5,420 nucleotides of DNA. Origin: a bacterium. GTDB lineage: Bacteria; Planctomycetota; Planctomycetia; Pirellulales; Pirellulaceae. The position numbers were made by a program, and so were the translations under genes. Location of the stretch: the NCBI GenBank assembly GCA_030432015.1, contig JAUIHJ010000593.1, positions 1-5,420 of the forward strand, given 5' to 3'. Shown here one piece after another: positions 1-4,577 of this stretch. The notes below the pieces were generated by a model. That model was given only the letters and a program-made list of their open reading frames with translations. It did no database searches and had not been told where the DNA came from. Every line of letters starts with the position of its first letter. The first letter of the stretch is position 1.

Positions 1-92
1 TCAGCCGCCACGACACCCACTTTCGGATTTCGTACGCGGCGGCGGATGCCGTCATTGAACGCGGCATCGAAGTGTTGCGGCGGTTGGCTTAG
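1..92 (+). CDS. PLP-dependent class I/II aminotransferase, C-terminal end (partial)
   Basis: Only the last 29 codons are in the window, read in the frame starting at base 3 and ending in TAG at 90-92. The peptide contains HFRISYAAADAVIERGIEV followed by LRRLA. This matches the C-terminus of fold-type I aminotransferases (aspartate or LL-diaminopimelate aminotransferase type). There a '[FL]R[IL]S[YF]A' strand carries the arginine that binds the substrate alpha-carboxylate (Arg386 in aspartate aminotransferase numbering), followed by a helix such as 'LEEGLERLRR'. The arginine is present here. Family assignment is reasonable, but the substrate cannot be told from this fragment. The stop codon overlaps the stop of the convergent gene at 89-655, so the two transcripts have complementary 3' ends. 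Confidence 0.65.
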   Translation, partial: SRHDTHFRISYAAADAVIERGIEVLRRLA

Positions 93-655
93 CCAGGCCA
101 GACAGGCAGCGAATCCAGATAGTCGGAATTCACGCCCTTGAGCCAGACGAACGTGTCGTCAATTTTGGTCGGCGTAACCATGCGTGCCGCGACAAGGCCG
201 TAGATCGCTCCGACCAGAAACACCAGCACACCGGCCGCGATCATGATCCCGAATAGGTCATTCTGATCAATCAGGACGATGCCCCCGATAATCATCGCGA
301 TCGAGGCCAGGACCGATCCCCATCCGATCATGATGGCCCGTGAGCGCTTGGCGAACCAGATGTCGGCAAGACCAATGTGGATCGTTGCTTTCTTGGAGAG
401 AATCAGGGCCAGAATGACATAGACACAAAGGCTGATGAGGATGCTGAGAAAAATTGCTGGATGATGCCAGGTCAGGTTTCGTTTCAGCTTGCGATCGGTC
501 GGCACGTTGCTTTTCACACAACGATCGGGGAGCACGGCCGTCTTGCGCATGACCAGCAGTTTCCCTTGACGCCAAATTCCATCGGTATCCGCCTGATGTG
601 GCTTCAAAACAGGATCGTTGACTTGCGGTGGCTGATAGGGGTTATCACTGGACAT
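89..655 (-). CDS. Planctomycete three-helix membrane protein of unknown function, 188 aa
   Basis: No function is recognised. The open frame continues upstream to 811, but I place the start at the ATG at 655. The resulting N-terminus, MSSDNPYQPP, is a very common opening of planctomycete membrane proteins, and the longer version would run through the repeats and promoter-like region. A weak GGGAA lies about 9 bases upstream. Residues 1-60 are soluble and contain 'GKLLVMRKTAVLPDRCVKSN' (31-50), a conserved-looking block. Related proteins, as I recall them, often have CxxC here; this one has Cys46 followed by Ser49. Predicted membrane helices lie at about 66-86, 107-129 and 134-156. The tail (161-188) has the pattern 'IDDTFVWLKGVNSDYLDSLP', which I recall from this family as a short cytoplasmic end. 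It is a single-gene unit, separated from clpX by a terminator and convergent with the aminotransferase. Confidence 0.8.
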   Translation of the reverse strand: MSSDNPYQPPQVNDPVLKPHQADTDGIWRQGKLLVMRKTAVLPDRCVKSNVPTDRKLKRNLTWHHPAIFLSILISLCVYVILALILSKKATIHIGLADIWFAKRSRAIMIGWGSVLASIAMIIGGIVLIDQNDLFGIMIAAGVLVFLVGAIYGLVAARMVTPTKIDDTFVWLKGVNSDYLDSLPVWPG

Positions 656-693
656 TCGCTGGTTCCCAAGAGTTTGGATGCACCTTTTTCGAA

Positions 694-744
694 GTGACGC
701 GCCGAACGACGTGACGCGCCGAAGTATGTGACGCGCCACAATAC
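694..744. repeat. Three tandem 17-bp imperfect repeats with core GTGACGCGCC
   Basis: The 10-base core GTGACGCGCC occurs exactly at 694-703, 711-720 and 728-737, so the period is 17 bp throughout. The first two copies extend to GTGACGCGCCGAA. The last four bases of each unit vary (CGAC, GTAT, ATAC). On the minus strand the core reads GGCGCGTCAC, and the array ends about 39 bp upstream of the ATG at 655. It could be a multi-copy binding site for a regulator of the 188-aa gene, a structured leader, or simply a tandem duplication. A degenerate fourth GTGAC at 756-760 is out of phase. Confidence 0.8.
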
Positions 745-765
745 GCAATTGGAACGTGACGGGTG

Positions 766-794
766 ATTTTATTTTGCTACCGCGCGCGGTACAA
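766..794 (-). promoter_or_regulatory. Candidate sigma70-type promoter for the 188-aa membrane protein gene
   Basis: On the minus strand, TTGTAC (789-794) and TAAAAT (766-771) are separated by exactly 17 bases. The -10 matches five of six consensus positions; the -35 matches only the leading TTG. Transcription would begin near 759, giving a leader of about 104 bases that contains the 17-bp repeats. The position fits well, because it lies just downstream of the clpX terminator and upstream of a gene that needs its own promoter. Planctomycete promoter consensus is poorly defined, so this is inference. Confidence 0.35.
778..791. promoter_or_regulatory. Perfect 14-bp palindrome inside the promoter spacer (operator candidate)
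   Basis: TACCGCGCGCGGTA equals its own reverse complement over all 14 bases. It lies almost entirely between the candidate -35 and -10 boxes of the 188-aa gene, where a bound dimeric repressor would block RNA polymerase. The alternating CG core could also be chance in GC-rich DNA. Confidence 0.4.
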
Positions 795-814
795 GATACC
801 TGATCCTGCAATAG

Positions 815-844
815 AAAAAGGGCGTGACGAACTTCGTCACGCCC
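815..844 (-). terminator. Intrinsic (Rho-independent) terminator of clpX
   Basis: Read on the minus strand, GGGCGTGACGA pairs perfectly with TCGTCACGCCC across a 3-base AGT loop, giving an 11-bp GC-rich stem (820-844). It is followed at once by TTTTTCTAT. This is a textbook intrinsic terminator about 50 bases past the clpX stop. On the plus strand the run after the stem is AATCTTGG, so it should act mainly in the clpX direction. Confidence 0.88.
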
Positions 845-895
845 AATCTTGGGAGGTTTTCAGGATTTTCCCACGAGCCTGGCCGCTAACGGCGT

Positions 896-2179
896 TCAGG
901 CACTCTTCTTCGGTTCTGCCAGCGGGAAGTACTTCTTGCTCGAATCAGTGATCATCTCTTCATCGATGACAACCGAGGTTCCCTTCTCTTGATCTGGCAG
1001 CTCGAACATGATGTCCAACATCACGCTCTCGATGATTGACCGCAAGCCGCGAGCGCCGGTCCCCTTTTCGTGGGCCCGGCGAGCGATGGCCAGCAGTGCG
1101 TCTTCGGTGAAGCTAAGCTCACTCTCTTCCATTTCGAAGAGGCTCTGATATTGCTTGACCAACGCATTTTTGGGTTCGGTCAAGACACGTACAAGGCCTT
1201 CTTCGTTTAAAGGTGCAAGTGCTGAGATCACGGGCAAGCGACCGACCAATTCCGGAATCAAGCCGAATTCGAGGACGTCGTCCGTGGTGACTTGCGGTAG
1301 TAACTCGGCCAGGTTCGACTCCGCAACGAAGCCGGACTGCTGACCGAAACCAAGCGTGCGGTTCCCCAGACGTTTTTGAATGAAGTTGTCCAGGCCGACA
1401 AAAGTTCCTCCGCAAATGAAGAGGATGTTGGTGGTATCGATCTGGATGTATTGCTGTTCAGGGTGCTTACGACCGCCTTGCGGTGGTACGTTCGCGACGG
1501 TCCCTTCGAGCATCTTCAGTAACGCCTGCTGAACGCCTTCTCCCGAAACGTCTCGCGTAATCGACACGTTGTTGCTCGTCTTGCCGATTTTGTCGATTTC
1601 GTCGATATACAAGACGCCTCGCTGCGCTGCTTCGACATCGAAATCTGCAGCACTCAAGAGTTTGAGCAGCAGGTTCTCGACATCTTCACCTACGTATCCG
1701 GCTTCGGTCAGGGTCGTCGCGTCGCCAATGGCAAACGGGACGTCCAAGACGCGGGCCAGCGTTCGGGCTAAGAGTGTCTTGCCCGAACCCGTTGGTCCAA
1801 TCATCAGAATATTGGACTTGTCGATCTCGACATCGTTGCCTTCCCAACCAAGCGACAGTCGCTTGTAATGGTTGTGGACCGCCACGGCGAGGACACGCTT
1901 CGCGCCGTCCTGGTCGATGACGTAGTTGTCCAACTGACTAACGATTTCCCGTGGCGAGGGGATGTCTCGAAACAGTTGCTTGCTTTGGCCACGCCGCCGC
2001 TGCTCCTGGTCGAGGATCGACTGACAAAGTTCGATGCACTCCCCACAGATGTAAACGTCTCCAGGTCCTTCAACCAAAGGGCCCACATCGCGGTAGCTCT
2101 TACGACAAAACGAACAAAAAGCGTTCTTCTTGGTGGTTCCGCCGCGACGACCCCCGGTGATATCCTTTCCACCTGCCAT
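896..2179 (-). CDS. clpX: ATP-dependent Clp protease ATP-binding subunit ClpX, 427 aa
   Basis: ClpX is the hexameric AAA+ unfoldase that recognises tagged or damaged proteins in the cytoplasm and threads them into the ClpP peptidase. The protein is complete and near the usual length (E. coli about 424). An N-terminal C4 zinc-binding domain has Cys22, Cys25, Cys45 and Cys48. The AAA+ module shows Walker A GPTGSGKT (128-135), pore loop GYVG (161-164), Walker B VLYIDEID (189-196) and the RKH loop (237-239). It also shows the arginine-finger region ELVGRLP (Arg314) and the sensor-2 block GTGARGLR (Arg377). The ClpP-docking loop reads LGF (276-278), an accepted variant of IGF, so partnership with ClpP is expected. 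The ATG at 2179 has AAGGAG five bases upstream. clpP, usually the upstream neighbour in proteobacteria and many other bacteria, is not adjacent. A candidate promoter lies at 2245-2272 and a strong terminator at 815-844, so clpX looks monocistronic. Confidence 0.98.
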   Translation of the reverse strand: MAGGKDITGGRRGGTTKKNAFCSFCRKSYRDVGPLVEGPGDVYICGECIELCQSILDQEQRRRGQSKQLFRDIPSPREIVSQLDNYVIDQDGAKRVLAVAVHNHYKRLSLGWEGNDVEIDKSNILMIGPTGSGKTLLARTLARVLDVPFAIGDATTLTEAGYVGEDVENLLLKLLSAADFDVEAAQRGVLYIDEIDKIGKTSNNVSITRDVSGEGVQQALLKMLEGTVANVPPQGGRKHPEQQYIQIDTTNILFICGGTFVGLDNFIQKRLGNRTLGFGQQSGFVAESNLAELLPQVTTDDVLEFGLIPELVGRLPVISALAPLNEEGLVRVLTEPKNALVKQYQSLFEMEESELSFTEDALLAIARRAHEKGTGARGLRSIIESVMLDIMFELPDQEKGTSVVIDEEMITDSSKKYFPLAEPKKSA

Positions 2180-2184
2180 TGATT

Positions 2185-2190
2185 CTCCTT
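2185..2190 (-). promoter_or_regulatory. Ribosome binding site of clpX (AAGGAG)
   Basis: On the minus strand AAGGAG ends five bases before the ATG at 2179. This is the best Shine-Dalgarno match in the window and fixes the clpX start. Confidence 0.8.
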
Positions 2191-2244
2191 CTGGATTCCC
2201 GATCCGTCCCGCCCGGTCTTCGGTGCGCTGGGCTCGAATGTCTT

Positions 2245-2272
2245 ATTTTTCTCGGTGTCGCTCGTATGTCAG
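2245..2272 (-). promoter_or_regulatory. Candidate promoter of clpX
   Basis: On the minus strand CTGACA (2267-2272, five of six to TTGACA) is followed after 16 bases by AAAAAT (2245-2250, four of six to TATAAT). The start of transcription would be near 2238, giving a leader of roughly 60 bases before clpX. The rest of the 250-bp gap (2180-2429) shows no convincing gene; open frames there lack a start signal and recognisable protein content. Confidence 0.35.
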
Positions 2273-2398
2273 CCCTGGCGGCACGACCACCTTGAGGCTG
2301 GGAATCCTTTCCGACGGCTTCGAGCATGCAGTGTCTTGTCGATGCCTGATATTCAGCAAGGCCTAAAGAAATGATCTGTTCCGGTCAATCCGACGAGT

Positions 2399-2419
2399 GC
2401 GATTCTCCGAAGAACTCGC
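2399..2419 (-). terminator. Weak hairpin just past the 87-aa gene, possible terminator
   Basis: On the minus strand GCGA-g-TTCT pairs with AGAA-TCGC around a TCGG loop, an 8-bp stem with one bulged base, starting about 10 bases after the stop at 2430. No T-run follows, so it is at best a pause or RNA-end stabilising element. Readthrough toward clpX remains possible. Confidence 0.2.
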
Positions 2420-2429
2420 AACGACTGGC

Positions 2430-2693
2430 TTAACCCTGTTGATCAGTATCCTTTAACTCTTGCGTCATCTGCGTTCCAAGCACCGATTTTATATCTCGGA
2501 ATTCCGAGTCCTCAATGTCACCCTGCAGATGCAATTCTCGGAAATTCGTCAGCAACTCATTTGCTTCCAGGCGGTCGTCATCCATGCGATCGCGCAACCT
2601 TTCCACGATATAAACGGCTATTACGATCACAATCAATAGGACTGTTGACCAGATCACCGCTTGGGCATGTGACGTAAGGAGGAATTCCCTCAT
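2430..2693 (-). CDS. Small single-pass membrane protein with SHOCT-like C-terminal tail, 87 aa
   Basis: The function is unknown. The frame is open back to 2801. I choose the ATG at 2693 (MREFLLTSHAQAV) because it puts a single hydrophobic helix near the N-terminus (about 12-30) and lies downstream of the candidate promoter at 2757-2784. The ATG at 2729 is an alternative, and neither has a clear Shine-Dalgarno site. After the helix comes a charged juxtamembrane stretch (RLRDRMDDDR). Residues 42-70 are predicted helical, with the pattern 'LLTNFRELHLQGDIEDSEFR'. That pattern resembles the SHOCT fold (a short helix, a turn with 'G.is..EF', a second helix), a tail seen in many oligomerising or membrane-tethered bacterial proteins. 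This is pattern resemblance only. It lies on the same strand as clpX, 250 bp upstream. Confidence 0.75.
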   Translation of the reverse strand: MREFLLTSHAQAVIWSTVLLIVIVIAVYIVERLRDRMDDDRLEANELLTNFRELHLQGDIEDSEFRDIKSVLGTQMTQELKDTDQQG

Positions 2694-2756
2694 CTGGCTT
2701 GACCGACATCGTGGGTGCGAATTCAGCATGGGTTTGCTGACGTGCGAACATCGAAT

Positions 2757-2784
2757 ATTATGCACAATGCGTACAGCGAGTCCA
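2757..2784 (-). promoter_or_regulatory. Candidate promoter of the 87-aa membrane protein gene
   Basis: On the minus strand TGGACT (2779-2784, four of six to TTGACA) and CATAAT (2757-2762, five of six to TATAAT) are 16 bases apart. Transcription would begin near 2750. That is compatible with starts at 2729 or 2693 and rules out translation from 2801. Confidence 0.35.
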
Positions 2785-2833
2785 GGAATTCCCAGCCGCA
2801 AATCTTAAATCGCATCCCACTGGGGAGTTGTGG

Positions 2834-2862
2834 CGGGAGGAATTCGTCCCGTTTTCAGGGAC
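2834..2862. promoter_or_regulatory. Overlapping inverted repeats upstream of eda
   Basis: CGGGAGGAATTCGTCCCG (2834-2851) is an 18-bp palindrome with a single mismatched pair. Its right arm also forms a second hairpin, GTCCC-gttttca-GGGAC (2846-2862). The two structures share the TCCC segment and cannot form together. The site is about 50-80 bp before the eda ATG. It could be an operator or a leader switch, or coincidental. No convincing -10/-35 pair for eda was found nearby. Confidence 0.3.
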
Positions 2863-2911
2863 AACCCGTCAACCAGCACCATTTTACCCCGACTGGCCGG
2901 ACACCTTACTT

Positions 2912-3556
2912 ATGAGCAAAGCTGATCATCTCCAGCGCGTGGCGTCGACCAAATTGGTCGCGGTGATTCGGGCGCCAAGTGGCGAGGTCCTGGCGGATGT
3001 TGCCGAGGCGCTCCTGGCCGGCGGAATCGACGTCATGGAGGTCACGTTTACCGTCCCCAAGGCCGAACGGGTGCTCGAGCAAGTCGCCGATCGTCTGGGA
3101 GATCGAGTGCTGTTGGGCGCTGGAACCGTGCTGGATGCCCCCACGGCCCGCATTGCCATGCTGGCCGGTGCCGAATTTATCGTTTCGCCGGGAACGTCGC
3201 TCGAAGTGATCCAGACCTGCCGCCGGTATGACAAACTCGTTATGCCGGGAGCACTCACGCCGACCGAAGTGATTCGTGCCTGGGAGGCGGGTGCGGACGC
3301 TGTAAAAGTCTTTCCCGCTGATGCTGCCGGCGGCGCGAAGTATCTGAAGTCGCTCCGCGCACCGCTGCCCCAGGTCCGACTCATGCCGACTGGCGGCGTC
3401 AATCTCGAGACCGCCCAAGCCTTCTTGCAGGCCGGCGCCTGGGCACTCGGTGTTGGCGCTTCGCTGGTCGAGGCCGATGCCGTCGAACGGCGTGATTTTT
3501 CCAGAATCGAATCGCTCGCCCGGCAATTCGTTACAATCGTAAGAGAGAATGGCTAG
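2912..3556 (+). CDS. eda: KDPG/KHG-family aldolase (bifunctional 2-keto-4-hydroxyglutarate / 2-keto-3-deoxy-6-phosphogluconate aldolase), 214 aa
   Basis: This is a class I (Schiff-base) aldolase of the Eda family. It cleaves 2-keto-3-deoxy-6-phosphogluconate to pyruvate and glyceraldehyde 3-phosphate, or related 2-keto acids, in the cytoplasm. It is one full-length TIM-barrel domain close to the usual length (E. coli 213). Visible landmarks are the catalytic glutamate in MEVTFT (Glu43), GAGTV (69-73), SPGT (92-95), the Schiff-base lysine in VKVFPA (Lys132) and the phosphate-site loop PTGGV (159-163). The position of E. coli Arg49 is Thr47 here. That is common in other branches of the family and leaves the exact substrate open (KDPG, KHG or a phosphogalactonate). 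I start at the ATG at 2912 (MSKADHLQRV) because the extension back to a TTG at 2828 adds residues with no family counterpart; no clear Shine-Dalgarno site precedes it. The next gene follows after 60 bp on the same strand without a terminator, suggesting cotranscription. Confidence 0.93.
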   Translation: MSKADHLQRVASTKLVAVIRAPSGEVLADVAEALLAGGIDVMEVTFTVPKAERVLEQVADRLGDRVLLGAGTVLDAPTARIAMLAGAEFIVSPGTSLEVIQTCRRYDKLVMPGALTPTEVIRAWEAGADAVKVFPADAAGGAKYLKSLRAPLPQVRLMPTGGVNLETAQAFLQAGAWALGVGASLVEADAVERRDFSRIESLARQFVTIVRENG

Positions 3557-3598
3557 CCGCGACCAGGATCAGCACGAACTTCGGTAAACGCTACTCGA

Positions 3599-3616
3599 CG
3601 CGAGGGAATTTTCGCG
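3599..3616 (+). promoter_or_regulatory. Ribosome binding site of the DUF1559 gene inside a small inverted repeat
   Basis: GAGGGA (3602-3607) lies nine bases before the ATG at 3617 and supports that start. It is flanked by CGCGA (3599-3603) and TCGCG (3612-3616), which could form a 5-bp stem directly abutting the start codon and partly covering the site. Any effect on translation is speculative. Confidence 0.5.
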
Positions 3617-4540
3617 ATGCCGATCCCATTTGCTTGTCCCTATTGCCAGGAACAAACACTCGTTGAAGACGAGTTCGCCGGCCAAACCGGCGCCTGTGTG
3701 AAGTGCGGTAAAAGTATCACCGTGCCGTTTGTGCCGGCTGACGAGCAATTCGCAGCTAACGAAATCGTGACGGGTATCGCACACCGGCCCGGGGCTTCGA
3801 AAAAGACCGTGATTCTGGTCACCCTGGGCGCCGTCTCCGCCGCCATCGCCGTCATCGGGCTCGTTGTCGTGTTCCTGTTCCCTGCCTTCGGCGTCGCGCG
3901 GAACATGGCCAATTCCCACAGGTGCGATCACAACCTCAAACAGATTGGACTGGCACTGCAAGCGTACGAAGCGGAGCACGGGGAGTTGCCACCGGCGTTT
4001 GTTCCCGACGCGGACGGCAAGCCGATGCACAGTTGGCGGGTACTGCTACTTCCCTACCTGGGGGAACATGGCACCTACAGCAATTATGATTTTTCAGAAC
4101 CTTGGGATAGCCCGAACAACCAAAAACTTGCGACCCAGATGCCCCGCGTGTTTGCCTGCCCGGCCGATCCCGACGCCCAAGGTCTCGGCGAATCGAACTA
4201 CATGGTGGTGGTCGGGCCCGCGACCCTCTTTCCCGGCAGCGAAGCCCGCGCAACCGCCGATGTGGGAGATGACCTCGCTTCCACATTGGTGGTCGTCGAA
4301 GTCCCCATCTACGGCATTAATTGGCTGGCCCCGGAGGACCTCTCCGTCAAGCGAATGCAGTTTTCAATCAACGGCGGGTTTGGACAGGAACTGGGGAGCT
4401 ACCATGCCGGCGGGGCCCATGCCCTGATGGCCGATGGCGAAGTGCGGTTTCTGAGCGATGTCATGCCGCCGGATTTTGTCGAAGGAATGACCACGATCAA
4501 CGGGAACGAATTGATTCCCTGGGACGTGCTTGGCAATTAG
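3617..4540 (+). CDS. Zinc-ribbon, membrane-anchored DUF1559 (H-X9-DG) protein, 307 aa
   Basis: This belongs to the large planctomycete DUF1559 group, usually made as pseudopilin-like proteins; their function is not established. Domains in order: a zinc ribbon with CPYC (Cys7, Cys10) and CVKC (Cys27, Cys30); a linker; one hydrophobic helix at about 64-90; then the DUF1559 region. The DUF1559 region opens with FPAFGVARNMANSHRCDHN and LKQIGLALQAYE (89-118). This corresponds to the usual 'LPAVQAAREAARR.QC.NNLKQIGLALHNY' just after the pilin helix. Further blocks are SWRVLLLPYLGE (139-150) and EPWDSPNN (161-168). Near the end is HAGGAHALMADG (263-274), the exact H-X9-DG motif. The usual prepilin cleavage motif before the helix (GFTLIE type) is absent and replaced by the zinc ribbon. 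The protein is therefore probably not processed as a pilin but anchored, with the ribbon likely cytoplasmic and the DUF1559 domain outside. It probably shares a transcript with eda. Confidence 0.9.
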   Translation: MPIPFACPYCQEQTLVEDEFAGQTGACVKCGKSITVPFVPADEQFAANEIVTGIAHRPGASKKTVILVTLGAVSAAIAVIGLVVVFLFPAFGVARNMANSHRCDHNLKQIGLALQAYEAEHGELPPAFVPDADGKPMHSWRVLLLPYLGEHGTYSNYDFSEPWDSPNNQKLATQMPRVFACPADPDAQGLGESNYMVVVGPATLFPGSEARATADVGDDLASTLVVVEVPIYGINWLAPEDLSVKRMQFSINGGFGQELGSYHAGGAHALMADGEVRFLSDVMPPDFVEGMTTINGNELIPWDVLGN

Positions 4541-4545
4541 CCCGG

Positions 4546-4577
4546 CGTCAAGATTCGATCAAGGAAGGAATCTTGCG
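4546..4577. terminator. Hairpin between convergent genes, possible bidirectional terminator
   Basis: CAAGATTC (4549-4556) pairs perfectly with GAATCTTG (4568-4575) around an 11-base loop. Two more CG pairs can form if T4548 bulges. It sits six bases past the DUF1559 stop, and its loop contains the TGA stop of the NPCBM gene (4559-4561). Neither strand has a T-run after the stem, so intrinsic termination is uncertain. Confidence 0.35.

Noticed and set aside
694..744. CRISPR array or replication iterons
   Set aside because: Units are only 17 bp with no spacers of CRISPR size, there are no cas genes, and no replication initiator gene or AT-rich unwinding region is nearby.
656..811. N-terminal extension (52 residues) of the 188-aa membrane protein
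   Set aside because: It reads through the 17-bp repeats and candidate promoter, is basic and featureless, and the ATG at 655 gives the familiar MSSDNPYQPP start.
1868..2182. Plus-strand open frames antisense to clpX
   Set aside because: Several overlap within clpX, with no start signals and no protein family likeness; they are shadows of a strongly conserved gene.
2100..2366. Short open frames on both strands in the clpX leader region
   Set aside because: They are Arg-rich with no Shine-Dalgarno site, overlap the clpX start, and share nothing with ClpP or other expected neighbours.
2828..2911. TTG-initiated N-terminal extension of eda
   Set aside because: The added 28 residues have no counterpart in Eda-family proteins, and the extension crosses the palindromes; the ATG at 2912 matches the family start.
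2906..3526. 206-residue minus-strand open frame opposite eda
   Set aside because: It is fully antisense to a clear aldolase; its low-complexity, charged composition is what a GC-rich coding strand gives in reverse, and no family is recognised.
3864..4427. 187-residue plus-strand open frame inside the DUF1559 gene
   Set aside because: It is an out-of-frame overlap rich in Trp, Pro and Ser with no start signal, while the DUF1559 frame carries all the family motifs.
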